Shown here piece after piece: positions 1 to 8,886 of a stretch of 33,240 nucleotides of DNA. The DNA is from Nitrososphaeria archaeon (lineage in GTDB: Archaea; Thermoproteota; Nitrososphaeria; Nitrososphaerales; Nitrosopumilaceae), in the NCBI GenBank assembly GCA_010028495.1, contig RHCX01000008.1, forward strand, positions 1 to 33,240, written 5' to 3'. Position 1 is the stretch's first letter, and each line of letters starts with the position of its first letter. The position numbers were made by a program, and so were the translations under genes. The notes under the pieces were generated by a model that ran no database searches, was not told where the DNA came from, and saw nothing but the letters and a program-made list of their open reading frames with translations.

Positions 1-242
1 GACAATACGAAAAGCTGACACAAGACATGCACGTAGTTGATGAGGTCGCAATAATCAAAGTAATTCCAAGGACAATCAAAGGAAAATACAAGATAGGCCA
101 GCACATGGACAAAGAATCACGGATTAATCTAGCAAGGAAGATTCTGCAAAAAAATAGCCCCACTGCAAGGAAGACTATTCAGGTCATGGGCTTTGACATT
201 ATACAAAATGATGTCAGAATGGTTGATGAGCCATCCTGGTAG
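1..242 (+). CDS. PaiB-like FMN-binding protein, C-terminal end (partial)
   Basis: The reading frame is open from the left edge (codons start at base 3), so the ATG at 27 is probably internal and only the last ~79 residues are present. The segment with GKYKIGQHMDKESR resembles the C-terminal part of PaiB-type FMN-binding/negative-regulator proteins, where a G-K-[WFY]-K-[LI]-[SG]-Q-N/H stretch is followed by a helix that starts with acidic or basic residues. That family has a split-barrel flavin fold. What is seen is the motif and the truncation by the window edge; the family call is from memory of the motif and moderate. It converges on the next gene, with only one base between the two stops. 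Confidence 0.5.
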   Translation, partial: QYEKLTQDMHVVDEVAIIKVIPRTIKGKYKIGQHMDKESRINLARKILQKNSPTARKTIQVMGFDIIQNDVRMVDEPSW

Positions 243-243
243 G

Positions 244-900
244 CTAGTGCTGTAGAGTTCCAGTCAGGTCCACTTTGTACGGCATGCTTTTGTTCATAAG
301 ATAAAAGTCCTGATCCTGTAGAACCGCTTTTTGCTTGTTGTTTTTATCGTCCAGAATTTTTTCATCTAGGGTTATGGTTATTGTGAATTTTTCCGTCTTG
401 TCTGCTGCAAAGTCTACGGTCAAGGTTTTGTCATCTAGTTTTGCACCAATTCCTGAAACGGGTGCGCTAGAGCCATCGATTAACAGTCTTGATTCTACTA
501 TACTGAACTCCTTTAGGTTTGTGCCCTTGATTGGAGTCATCTTTAGACTCAGGCTCGCCTTTTTTGCCATGTTTGAGAGCCCCGGGCGTGCATCGCCGCT
601 CAAATTAAGCACAAACTGCTTGCTTTCCAGATCATCAAGATGAGATTTTTGCGGAAGCGTCTTTTGAGGTATGGGTTTTGTGTGCTCTGCCTCTGGCATG
701 GTTTTTGCTGTTTCATGTTTTGGTTCCGGATCATGAATTACGGTTTGATTTGGCGTTTCGGTGTAATCGATATTTGCAGAATACTGGCTTGCAGTTGAGG
801 GGGAAAACTTGTCGTCAAGATCAAAAAGCAAAAATGCGGCAACTACAACAAATGAGATGCTACATATTGCGATCAAATGGATGTTAAATGAGCCTTGCAA
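244..900 (-). CDS. Membrane-anchored protein of unknown function
   Basis: A 218-residue protein with one N-terminal hydrophobic segment (about residues 8-26, LIAICSISFVVVAAFLLF) and then a polar region rich in Thr, Pro, Lys and Glu (about 40-90). The C-terminal ~120 residues look like a beta-rich globular domain with alternating hydrophobic and charged stretches. This suggests an N-anchored protein with an extracytoplasmic domain. The start is TTG: a TGA lies directly upstream in frame, and a TATA-like TTAAGCTAAAT on the minus strand lies about 25 nt upstream, as expected for a leaderless transcript. No family was recognised. It is transcribed divergently from uvrB. Confidence 0.75.
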   Translation of the reverse strand: MQGSFNIHLIAICSISFVVVAAFLLFDLDDKFSPSTASQYSANIDYTETPNQTVIHDPEPKHETAKTMPEAEHTKPIPQKTLPQKSHLDDLESKQFVLNLSGDARPGLSNMAKKASLSLKMTPIKGTNLKEFSIVESRLLIDGSSAPVSGIGAKLDDKTLTVDFAADKTEKFTITITLDEKILDDKNNKQKAVLQDQDFYLMNKSMPYKVDLTGTLQH

Positions 901-993
901 TCAAGCACAATTTTTGAAATTTAGCTTAAAAGCCAGACGTAGAAATCATCAGTGCACTAGCCTTTAAATTTGAAATTACCATTCCAGCACCTA
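901..993. promoter_or_regulatory. Divergent promoter region, unknown membrane protein / uvrB
   Basis: Two TATA-like elements point away from each other. On the minus strand TTAAGCTAAAT (around 916-926) sits ~25 nt before the TTG start at 900. On the plus strand CCTTTAAATT (961-970) sits ~30 nt before a TTG at 994. The second spacing suggests that the real uvrB start is the TTG at 994 rather than the TTG at 970, which would overlap the TATA box. No long palindromic operator was seen. Confidence 0.45.
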
Positions 994-2864
994 TTGCAAG
1001 TCCAGACAAAATACGAGTTATCATCAGAGTTCGAGCCAACCGGAGATCAGCCACAGGCAATTGACAAGATGGTAGCGGGTGTTCAAAAAAACAAGGTCCA
1101 GACTTTGCTTGGAGTTACAGGGTCTGGCAAGACATTTGCAGTTGCAAATGTCATAGCTAGAACTGGCAAGAACACGCTGGTGATATCTCACAACAAAACC
1201 CTGGCGGCTCAATTGTATTCAGAGTTGAAACAGTTTTTCCCAAAAAATAATGTCGGCTATTTTGTATCATATTATGACTATTACCAGCCGGAAAGCTATA
1301 TCGTGCAGACGGACACCTATATCGAGAAGGACACTGAAATCAATGAGAAAATTGAAAAGCTTCGACTAGAGGCAACTGCGATGCTTCTGTCTGGTGAGCC
1401 AACAATTATTGTAGCCACTGTATCGTGCATCTATTCATTGGGCAACCCAAAGGACTGGGAGGAAATGTCGACCAGTCTTGAGACGGGTTCGAATATCAGC
1501 CGTAGTGATCTGATAAAACGCCTCATAAACGCAAGATACGAGCGTAATGATACTGCGCTTGCGGCTGGAAACTTTCGTGTCAAAGGCGACACAATAGATG
1601 TGATTCCTGCGTACTCTCAAGACATAATCAGAATATCGATGTTTGGTGATGAGATTGAAAAGATTGCCATTTTAGACAATGTTTCGTTAAAGGAAAAGCG
1701 CAGGGCAAACTCTATCAAGATATTTCCTGCAAAACACTATCTAGTTGCAAACGATGTTCGGATAAAGGCAGTAAAATCAATTCGAGACGAGTTAAAGACA
1801 AGACTGCCCCAGCTAAAAGAACTCGAAAGGCAGAGACTTGAGATGCGGGCATTTTGATGGAAGAAAGCCAGGTGAGCAGGCGTTTTGTCTTTTGGATTTT
1901 TTTGGTGACGACTATCTTTTGGTAATTGATGAATCACATGTCACCATTCCGCAGCTCCACGGAATGTATGGTGGAGATTATACCAGAAAAAAATCCCTAA
2001 TCGAATATGGATTTAGATTGCCAAGCGCATTTGATAATCGCCCTTTAAAATTTGAGGAATTTGAAAAATACATCAAAAATGCTGTATTTGTTTCTGCCAC
2101 ACCATCAGAATATGAGAAAAAACTCTCTTATCAAATAGTAGAACAACTAGTTAGACCCACAGGCCTTGTAGACCCGCAGGTAGAAATTCACCCTACAAAA
2201 AACCAGATGGATGATCTAATATCAGAGATAAAAAAACGCACTGACAAAAACCAGCGAGTTCTGGTTACCACATTAACAAAAAGAATGGCAGAAGACCTAG
2301 CAGAGTATCTGGCAAAAAAAGAGATTCGCGTCAGATACCTCCATTCAGAAATAGAAGGATTACAAAGAACGGAGCTGATTCGACAGCTCAGGCTTGGAGA
2401 CTTTGATGTTCTGGTTGGAATCAACTTGCTCCGAGAGGGCTTGGACATTCCCGAAGTAGCTTGATGCAGACAGGGAGGGATTTTTGCGAAATTATACTAG
2501 TTTAATTCAGACTTTTGGCAGAGCGGCAAGAAATGTGGATGGTTCTGTGATAATGTATGCTGACAACATCACAAAATCAATGAAGCAGGCAATTGAAGAA
2601 ACAGACAGAAGAAGAACAAAGCAGTTAGAGTACAATAAAAATCATGGAATCACTCCCAGGACAATCATAAAATCAATTCCAGAGCAGGTTGCAACACTTG
2701 ATGATCTAAAAAACAAAACCCAGCATGACTTGAGCCGGGAAATAATAGAAATAGAAATGCAGATGAAAAAATACGCCGAAGAGCTAGACTTTGAGAATGC
2801 GATATCTTGCAGAGACAGACTCAGACGAATTCAAATAGAATTGGAAAAAAAGAACTCGAAATAA
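970..2864 (+). pseudogene. uvrB: uvrB, excinuclease ABC subunit B, disrupted by two deletions
   Basis: Three adjacent ORFs (970-1857, 1838-2464, 2484-2864) together spell UvrB, the helicase-like damage-verification subunit of UvrABC. Seen in order: EFEPTGDQP, Walker A GVTGSGKT, the beta-hairpin region [39 protein letters not shown], and a C-terminal UVR motif [15 protein letters not shown] that contacts UvrC. At the first junction (1843-1850) the usual stretch between ERQRLE and HFDGRKPGE, about 24 codons, is reduced to 7 bases. At the second (2459-2460) the codons for about five residues between PEV and LDADREG are missing, an apparent loss of 14 bases. Both losses change the frame, so no full protein can be made. 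The loss sizes are estimated from family knowledge. Real decay or an assembly error are both possible. The probable start is TTG 994. Confidence 0.88.
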
Positions 2865-2866
2865 CA

Positions 2867-3541
2867 CTAGCCCATGTCGGTGTATTTTTCGGTTAATGGT
2901 GGCACAAGTCTTGAGAACTTGACAGGTGCTCCAGAATCAAGAATAAGCTCTGCATGGATTTGCTGCGATGCTACTGGTCTATCGGATTGCGTATACACAA
3001 TCACAATGTTTGCTTGCTCGCCTGCTTCCAGTATTTCGTTGGTGTTCTTTTGCGTAGTCCAATATACTACTGCTTGTGTTGCAGATGGTGCTGTACCCGG
3101 AGAACCAATCGGACTGGAGTTGATGCATCCAGACGTCACAGCTGCAGACATTGCAGTTGCTAAATTGTTGTATGTAGTGCTAGTCAGAACGCATGATCTT
3201 TTGAGCAAATTATCATATTGAGTAGTACCTGTGTTAAACCTAAGTGTAGCTAATGTTGCGTTAAGGTTGACACCATGTCCACCAGCAACAACCTTGATTG
3301 GGAACTGGGTTGCGTTTACCTGGGATTTCGGAACGTCGGCTGCACTCATTACCTTGCCTGCTATTTGAATTGCCTGACTTGCCTCTTCAATTCCCTTTGT
3401 GACTGTTTCCTTTGCCTTTTGAGTAGATGAGAAACCCATGTTTAATACGACAAACGACAAGGCAGCTGCCACAATAACAAACGCAATCAACACTAGTGCA
3501 GCTTCTATACCCATGACGCCACGTCTAGAGTTGGTTTTCAT
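2867..3541 (-). CDS. Archaellin / archaeal type IV pilin-like protein
   Basis: A 224-residue protein beginning with a class III (prepilin/archaellin) signal peptide: basic KTNSRRG, then VMGIEAALVLIAF and a long hydrophobic helix to about residue 33. The cut by an FlaK-type prepilin peptidase is expected after RRG. The region after the helix (SSTQKAKETVTKGIEEAS) is typical of archaellins, and the rest is Thr/Ala/Ser/Asn-rich and beta-strand-like. The length fits archaellins. It would be assembled into an archaellum or pilus outside the membrane. Its ATG has a TATA box (TTATAG on the minus strand) 25 nt upstream. It sits between uvrB and uvrA on the opposite strand, with no archaellum assembly genes in the window. 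A type IV pilin adhesin is the main alternative. Confidence 0.8.
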   Translation of the reverse strand: MKTNSRRGVMGIEAALVLIAFVIVAAALSFVVLNMGFSSTQKAKETVTKGIEEASQAIQIAGKVMSAADVPKSQVNATQFPIKVVAGGHGVNLNATLATLRFNTGTTQYDNLLKRSCVLTSTTYNNLATAMSAAVTSGCINSSPIGSPGTAPSATQAVVYWTTQKNTNEILEAGEQANIVIVYTQSDRPVASQQIHAELILDSGAPVKFSRLVPPLTEKYTDMG

Positions 3542-3545
3542 TATA

Positions 3546-3566
3546 CCAAATTTGGCACCACTATAA
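3546..3566 (-). promoter_or_regulatory. Archaellin core promoter with 10-bp palindrome
   Basis: On the minus strand a TTATAG TATA box (3562-3567) lies 25 nt before the archaellin ATG, which predicts a leaderless mRNA. Between TATA box and start lies the perfect palindrome CCAAATTTGG (3546-3555), a position where a bound repressor would block transcription start. The palindrome is seen; the regulatory role is inferred. Confidence 0.45.
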
Positions 3567-3678
3567 CTTAGAGGTCTGTGTGTGTAAATTGAATGAACAG
3601 TATTTGACTATTCGTTCACGTCTAGTATATGCCAAAAGCATTGTTCAGATAATAAGAGGCCAAAGACGATGAAAAATT

Positions 3679-6492
3679 ATGCATGACCAGTTAAAGATCA
3701 GAGGTGCGCGCCATCACAATCTGAAGAATCTCAATTTGGACATTCCAAAGAACAAGCTTGTCGTGATATCTGGACTATCAGGTTCCGGAAAATCCACATT
3801 GGCATTTGACACAATATACGCAGAAGGCCAAAGGCGATACGTAGAGTCGCTATCTGCATATGCGCGACAGTTCCTAGAAATGATGGACAAGCCAGATGTT
3901 GACTCTATAGAAGGTCTCTCACCTGCAATATCTATACAACAAAAGACGACATCAAAAAATCCTCGCTCTACGGTAGGCACCACTACTGAAATCTATGATT
4001 ATCTGAGATTGTTATTTGCAAGAATCGGCATTCCCCACTGTGTAAAATGCGGCAGAAAAATATCAAACCAGTCAGTAGAGTCCATTTGCGAATCTATCTT
4101 CAAGGATTTTGATCAAAAACAAGTCCTGGTTTTAGCACCACTTATCCAGAGAAAAAAAGGAACGTACGAAAAATTGTTCGAACAGATGAAAAAGGATGGA
4201 TATTCTCGGGCTCGCGTAGATGGCCAAATCATAACACTAGAAGACGAAATTCCAACACTAGACAGGCAAAAATGGCATAATATCGAAATCATTGTAGACA
4301 GGCTAAAGGCATCCAAGGAAGAAAAAAGCAGGCTCTTTGAGGCAATCCAAACCGCACTAAAAGCTGCCAAGGGCTCGGTTTTGATATCGTCTGACAAAGA
4401 CGAAAAAATATTTTCTCAAAACAATGCATGCCCGTACTGCGGTCTTACAGTTGGAGAAATAGAGCCAAGAACATTTTCCTTCAACTCTCCGTTTGGCTCC
4501 TGCAAGGCATGCCATGGTCTTGGAGTCAAGATGGAATTTGATGAGGATTTAGTTATTCCTGATAAAACAAAATCGATTCTTGATGGGGCAATAGTTCCAT
4601 GGAGTGGAAGGTTTTCCGCATTCAGAAGACAGGAGCTGCGAGCAGTCGGCAAAAAGTTTGGCTTTGATCTGATGACTCCGATGAACAAGCTAAAGCCAGA
4701 ACACCTTCGAGTGATATTGCACGGAACAGAACAAATGATTCACTACCAGTATGAATCTCAGACTACAGACTCGCACTGGGCCTATACGAATTCGTTTGAA
4801 GGTGTATTGAACAATTTGCAGCGGGTTTTCATGGGAACCGAATCTGAGTCAAAAAGAGACTGGCTCAAACAATTCATGCGAGACATTCCATGTAACATAT
4901 GCAACGGCAAAAAGCTAAAACCAGAGGCTTTGGCAGTCAAGGTAAACGACGTTGGAATCTACGAAGTCTGCGATTTGTCCATTGACGACTGTTATGATTT
5001 TTTCAAAACAATCAAGCTTACTGATACTGAAAAATACATTGCAAAAGATGTCCTCAAAGAGATAATAGAAAGACTAGAGTTCCTAAGAAACGTCGGCCTA
5101 AACTATCTCACATTAAACAGACAAAGCTCAACTTTATCCGGCGGAGAATCACAAAGGATTCGACTAGCTACGCAAATCGGCTCTAATCTTACAGGTGTAC
5201 TATACGTGCTTGATGAGCCAACCATAGGCCTGCACCAGCGCGACAATGCTAGGCTCATAAAGACACTAGTCAAGCTTCGAGATTTGGACAATACTGTAAT
5301 TGTAGTCGAACACGACGAAGAGGTAATCAAAAATGCCGACTGGATTGTAGATTTGGGCCCAGGTGCTGGAATCCATGGTGGGCAGATTGTCTTTGAAGGG
5401 ACTGTACCGCAAATAATGAACAACCACAAGTCAGTTACTGGAGACTATCTCAAAAACAAGAATCTCATCAAATTAACAGACAAAAAAAGAAAGCAGGAAG
5501 GAAAAATAATAATCAAAGGAGCTGCAGAAAACAATCTCAAGGATATCACAGTAGAGATTCCGCTCGGATACCTAGTTACAGTAACGGGAGTATCTGGTTC
5601 TGGCAAGTCCACATTGGTCAATGAAATATTGCTCAAGGCTTTATCAGCACATTTTTACAAATCAAATGAAAGACCTGGAAAACACGAGTCCGTTGAAGGT
5701 TCAGAGTTAATTGACAAAGTAATCGCAATAGACCAATCTCCAATTGGCAGAACCCCGAGATCAAACCCTGCTACATACATTGGCGCATTTACCCCAATTC
5801 GAGAATTGTTTGCAAGAACAGAGACGTCAAAGGAGCGAGGCTACACTCCAGGACAGTTCTCATTTAATGTCGCAGACGGCAGATGTTTTGCATGTGAGGG
5901 GGACGGTGTCAAAAAAATAGAGATGCAGTTTTTATCAGATGTTTATGTCAGATGCGACGAATGTAAAGGAAAACGATACAATTCCGAGACGCTAGCGGTA
6001 CTGTACAAGGGCAAAAACATTGCAGATGTCTTGGATATGACAGTCGAAGAGGCGTTGGAATTTTTTGAAAACATTCCAAAAATCAAAAGAATTTTACAAA
6101 CAATATTTGATGTCGGTCTTGGATACATCAAGTTGGGCCAATCATCCACCACTCTGTCTGGCGGCGAGGCTCAAAGAGTAAAACTAGCCTCGGAATTATC
6201 AAAGCGAGACACAGGAAAGACGCTATACATTTTGGATGAGCCCACTACAGGACTGCATTTTGCTGATGTTCAAAAGCTGCTTGATGTTTTGAATAGGCTG
6301 GTAAATCTTGGAAACACCATTGTAGTAATAGAGCACAACATGGATGTAATCAAAAATTCTGACTGGTTAATTGATCTTGGACCAGAAGGTGGAGACAGAG
6401 GTGGAAAGATAATTGCAGTCGGCACGCCGTCTCAGATTGCAGCAAACTCTAAAAGTTATACGGGACAATACCTCAAAAAGATTCTAAATTGA
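3679..6492 (+). CDS. uvrA: Excinuclease ABC subunit A (UvrA)
   Basis: A full-length 937-residue UvrA, the dimeric DNA-damage-sensing ATPase that loads UvrB. Two ABC ATPase halves are visible. The first has Walker A GLSGSGKST (about 32-40) and signature LSGGESQRIRLA with VLDEPTIGLH. The second has Walker A GVSGSGKST (about 636) and signature LSGGEAQRVKLA with ILDEPTTGLH. Zinc-binding cysteine clusters are present: CVKCG early, CPYCG...CKACHGLG in the first insertion, and CFACEGDG...CDECKG in the second. The UvrB-interaction region CRKISNQ follows the first Walker A. The frame is intact, unlike uvrB upstream. It overlaps uvrC by 4 bases, so the two are translationally coupled. UvrABC in this lineage is of bacterial type, probably acquired by ancient transfer. 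Confidence 0.98.
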   Translation: MHDQLKIRGARHHNLKNLNLDIPKNKLVVISGLSGSGKSTLAFDTIYAEGQRRYVESLSAYARQFLEMMDKPDVDSIEGLSPAISIQQKTTSKNPRSTVGTTTEIYDYLRLLFARIGIPHCVKCGRKISNQSVESICESIFKDFDQKQVLVLAPLIQRKKGTYEKLFEQMKKDGYSRARVDGQIITLEDEIPTLDRQKWHNIEIIVDRLKASKEEKSRLFEAIQTALKAAKGSVLISSDKDEKIFSQNNACPYCGLTVGEIEPRTFSFNSPFGSCKACHGLGVKMEFDEDLVIPDKTKSILDGAIVPWSGRFSAFRRQELRAVGKKFGFDLMTPMNKLKPEHLRVILHGTEQMIHYQYESQTTDSHWAYTNSFEGVLNNLQRVFMGTESESKRDWLKQFMRDIPCNICNGKKLKPEALAVKVNDVGIYEVCDLSIDDCYDFFKTIKLTDTEKYIAKDVLKEIIERLEFLRNVGLNYLTLNRQSSTLSGGESQRIRLATQIGSNLTGVLYVLDEPTIGLHQRDNARLIKTLVKLRDLDNTVIVVEHDEEVIKNADWIVDLGPGAGIHGGQIVFEGTVPQIMNNHKSVTGDYLKNKNLIKLTDKKRKQEGKIIIKGAAENNLKDITVEIPLGYLVTVTGVSGSGKSTLVNEILLKALSAHFYKSNERPGKHESVEGSELIDKVIAIDQSPIGRTPRSNPATYIGAFTPIRELFARTETSKERGYTPGQFSFNVADGRCFACEGDGVKKIEMQFLSDVYVRCDECKGKRYNSETLAVLYKGKNIADVLDMTVEEALEFFENIPKIKRILQTIFDVGLGYIKLGQSSTTLSGGEAQRVKLASELSKRDTGKTLYILDEPTTGLHFADVQKLLDVLNRLVNLGNTIVVIEHNMDVIKNSDWLIDLGPEGGDRGGKIIAVGTPSQIAANSKSYTGQYLKKILN

Positions 6493-8078
6493 CACTGGAT
6501 ATTAAAAAAATCAGCATCCCGACACACCCCGGAATCTATCTGATGAAGGATAGTGACTCCAAAATAATCTATATTGGTAAAGCAAAAAATCTCAAAAACC
6601 GCGTCAGATCATATTTTGCCAGAAACCAAAACTACAAAACCCAAAAGCTCGTTGAGAAAATTGCAGATATTGAATTTGTCCTAACAGATAATGAATCTGA
6701 AGCATTTTTGCTTGAATCAAACATGATAAAGCAATACAGGCCTATATTCAACATCGAGCTCAAAGACCAACAAAGATACACATACCTCAGAATTACAAAT
6801 GAAAAATATCCAAGATTATTGGTTGCGAGAAGAACTCGGAGTGGAAAATTCCTAGGAGACGGCAAAGTCTATGGACCATTTACTTCCGGTAGCTCAAAGT
6901 TGCTGAGTATTGGTTCTCTTAGAAAGTCATTTAAAATTAGAATCTGTAAGACTCTGCCAAAAAAGGCCTGCCTTGAATATCACCTTGGAAACTGCGAAGC
7001 GCCATGCGAGTTTGCCCAAGCCAAGACGGACTATCAAAAGCATGTCTTGGATCTTGAATCAATCCTCAAGGGCAAAAATCTGGACATGTTTACAAAAAAC
7101 CTGGAACTGGAGATGAAGCAGGCATCAGATAGCCTCCAATTTGAGCGTGCCAGGGAAATCAAAGATACTTTGCAAAGGCTAGGTAGCCTCAAAACCAGAC
7201 AAAAAATGGAAAGCACTACCGGGTCTGATGAGGAATATTTTGGAGTTGTTTTACAAGACCAAACTGCACAGATAATGACGTTTAAAAAGATAAACGGAGT
7301 TATCCGCGACAGCAACAAGTATTCCTTTGATCTGGTTGGTGACAATTCTTTTTCCAATTTCTTGTATCAGTATTATACCACAAACCAGATTCCGCCGTTT
7401 ATTCTAGTAAATGAGATGCCAGAAAACCACACATTATTGGAGAAAATGTTCTCAAAGACTGCTGGCTTTGCGGTAAGCATAATCACACCAAAATCTGGCA
7501 AGAGAAAAGAAATGCTTGATCTCATACTAAAAAACATTGAAATGATTCAGGCAAGCGGAACAGAGCCCGGATTAATGGAGCTCAAAGAAAAGCTGGAACT
7601 AAAGACAATTCCGAAAATAATAGAATGCTTTGACATATCAAATCACGGAACTGCGTATGCGGTTGGCTCTATGTCACGATTTGTCAATGGCAGACCCGAC
7701 AAATCAGGCTATCGCAAATTCAAGATAAAGACGATACGCGGCCAAGATGATTTTGCAATGATAAATGAGATAGTAAAAAGACGATACTTCAGATTAGATA
7801 ATGAAAATGCCCAGATGCCAGACCTGGTTCTAATCGATGGCGGAAAGGGCCAGCTTGGAGCTGCAGTATCTGCACTAGAAAGCATGGCAATCAGGATTCC
7901 CTGTGCATCGCTTGCCAAACAAAATGAAGAGGTGTATCTGCCAGACAAAAAAGAGCCAGTCATAATACCAAGGCAGAACCAGTCGCTCAAAATACTCCAG
8001 TTTGCCCGAGATGAAGCGCACAGGTTTGGTGTTGCGTACAATAGATCGCTACGTATGACAAAGGGTAAATCTTCTTAA
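6489..8078 (+). CDS. uvrC: Excinuclease ABC subunit C (UvrC), without C-terminal HhH
   Basis: A 529-residue UvrC, the nuclease making the 3' and 5' incisions around a lesion. It has an N-terminal GIY-YIG domain (HPGIYLMKD...IIYIGKAKNLKNRVRSYF), a cysteine-containing region, a UVR motif for UvrB contact (LQFERAREIKDTLQRL, about 217-232), and the RNase H-like nuclease domain with FDISN and LIDGGKGQ supplying acidic residues. The start is TTG, overlapping the uvrA stop (TTGA). The next ATG would remove the GIY motif, so TTG is required. The protein ends right after DEAHRFGVAYNRSLR. The tandem helix-hairpin-helix domain that bacterial UvrC proteins (about 600 aa) carry there is absent, and AT-rich non-coding DNA follows. 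Confidence 0.96.
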   Translation: MTLDIKKISIPTHPGIYLMKDSDSKIIYIGKAKNLKNRVRSYFARNQNYKTQKLVEKIADIEFVLTDNESEAFLLESNMIKQYRPIFNIELKDQQRYTYLRITNEKYPRLLVARRTRSGKFLGDGKVYGPFTSGSSKLLSIGSLRKSFKIRICKTLPKKACLEYHLGNCEAPCEFAQAKTDYQKHVLDLESILKGKNLDMFTKNLELEMKQASDSLQFERAREIKDTLQRLGSLKTRQKMESTTGSDEEYFGVVLQDQTAQIMTFKKINGVIRDSNKYSFDLVGDNSFSNFLYQYYTTNQIPPFILVNEMPENHTLLEKMFSKTAGFAVSIITPKSGKRKEMLDLILKNIEMIQASGTEPGLMELKEKLELKTIPKIIECFDISNHGTAYAVGSMSRFVNGRPDKSGYRKFKIKTIRGQDDFAMINEIVKRRYFRLDNENAQMPDLVLIDGGKGQLGAAVSALESMAIRIPCASLAKQNEEVYLPDKKEPVIIPRQNQSLKILQFARDEAHRFGVAYNRSLRMTKGKSS

Positions 8079-8185
8079 AATTTGTTTGATTTTATCATCA
8101 TACAATATACAAATTATTAGTTTTTTTACAAACCACAATAAATACGTCAGGTCGCACTATATTCCATGAAACACGGAGGATGCAA

Positions 8186-8428
8186 ATGAGCGCAACTGCC
8201 TATGTGCTCATCAACTGTGATCTTGGATCTGAGCAAAAAGTAATTGATCAGATAAAGCCGTTGGACGGAGTAAAGGAAATCAAAGGAGTGTTTGGTGCCT
8301 ATGACATTTTGGCAAAAATAGAAACACCCAATGCCGAATCCCTGCGAGACACCATAACATGGAAGATTCGTAAAATAGATAGAATCCGCTCCACACTTAC
8401 TCTGATGGGAATAGAAGGCCAAGAATAA
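8186..8428 (+). CDS. Stand-alone Lrp/AsnC ligand-binding (RAM) domain protein
   Basis: An 80-residue protein matching the C-terminal effector-binding domain of Lrp/AsnC regulators (alpha-beta sandwich). It has the strand AYVLINCDLG, a helix, then GVKEIKGVFGAYDILAKIE and a final strand STLTLMGI. The helix-turn-helix is absent, so it probably does not bind DNA alone. Single-domain members are common in archaea and are thought to bind amino acids and to pair with full-length Lrp proteins. The start was moved from the ORF-track ATG (8180) to the ATG at 8186, because GGAGG (8175-8179) touches the first ATG but stands 6 bases before the second. The GVFGAYD signature is convincing; the ligand cannot be told. 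Confidence 0.85.
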   Translation: MSATAYVLINCDLGSEQKVIDQIKPLDGVKEIKGVFGAYDILAKIETPNAESLRDTITWKIRKIDRIRSTLTLMGIEGQE

Positions 8429-8610
8429 TCCTTCTCAACTTTTTATAAAATCATAAAATCTGTTAAATCACAGGCTAAAACAATGGACGTTTGTTAAGAT
8501 TATTCCCAAGCAGACTTAACTTGCTGTAAATGATAGTACTGTAGACGTCAGCATCAAGCATTTACAAGTCAATTTTTGGAGCAAACCTAGACGCAAGGCT
8601 GGAAGAGCTT

Positions 8611-8880
8611 TTGGTCAATTTGTTAAGATACAACTCTTCTGCCGGGGTGCAAGAGCCAATACGGATTTTTTTGTACAACTATCAGATAATGTCAGATAAT
8701 TTCTGGCAAATGTATAAACATGCAAAATCATACGAGGATGTTTTGGAATGCTATTACCAGTTCTCAAAAAATCAGTGCACCATAATTGAGACATTGCTTG
8801 AAAACCTCAGAATAACCATGAATGATGACCACCTAAAGGACGAGCTCCAAGTAATGCTAAAAGAGGCATTCACTTTTTAG
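8611..8880 (+). CDS. Small helical protein of unknown function
   Basis: An 89-residue, mostly alpha-helical and acidic protein with no recognised family. It contains a Tyr/Phe/Trp-rich stretch (FLYNYQIMSDNFWQMYKHA) and an acidic C-terminus. The start is unsure. TTG 8611 is the first usual start codon after an in-frame TAG at 8542, but the open frame from 8545 also reads as plausible protein (SIYKSIFGANLDARLEELL). ATG 8689 is the first in-frame ATG. A TATA-like TTTTTATAAAATC lies near 8440. The next gene begins 7 bases after its stop, so the two are probably one operon. Confidence 0.55.
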   Translation: MVNLLRYNSSAGVQEPIRIFLYNYQIMSDNFWQMYKHAKSYEDVLECYYQFSKNQCTIIETLLENLRITMNDDHLKDELQVMLKEAFTF

Positions 8881-8886
8881 GAATTA

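Noticed and set aside
1838-2484. Programmed frameshifting or an intron in uvrB
   Set aside because: Conserved codons are absent at both junctions rather than interrupted or shifted by one base, so deletion explains the pattern better.
3590-3618. Imperfect stem TGAATGAA / TTCGTTCA upstream of uvrA
   Set aside because: Only an 8-bp stem with one G-U pair and no promoter or terminator context that supports a role.
8147-8422. 91-aa minus-strand ORF over the Lrp-like gene
   Set aside because: The plus-strand frame has a ribosome binding site and a recognisable RAM-domain motif; the minus frame has neither.
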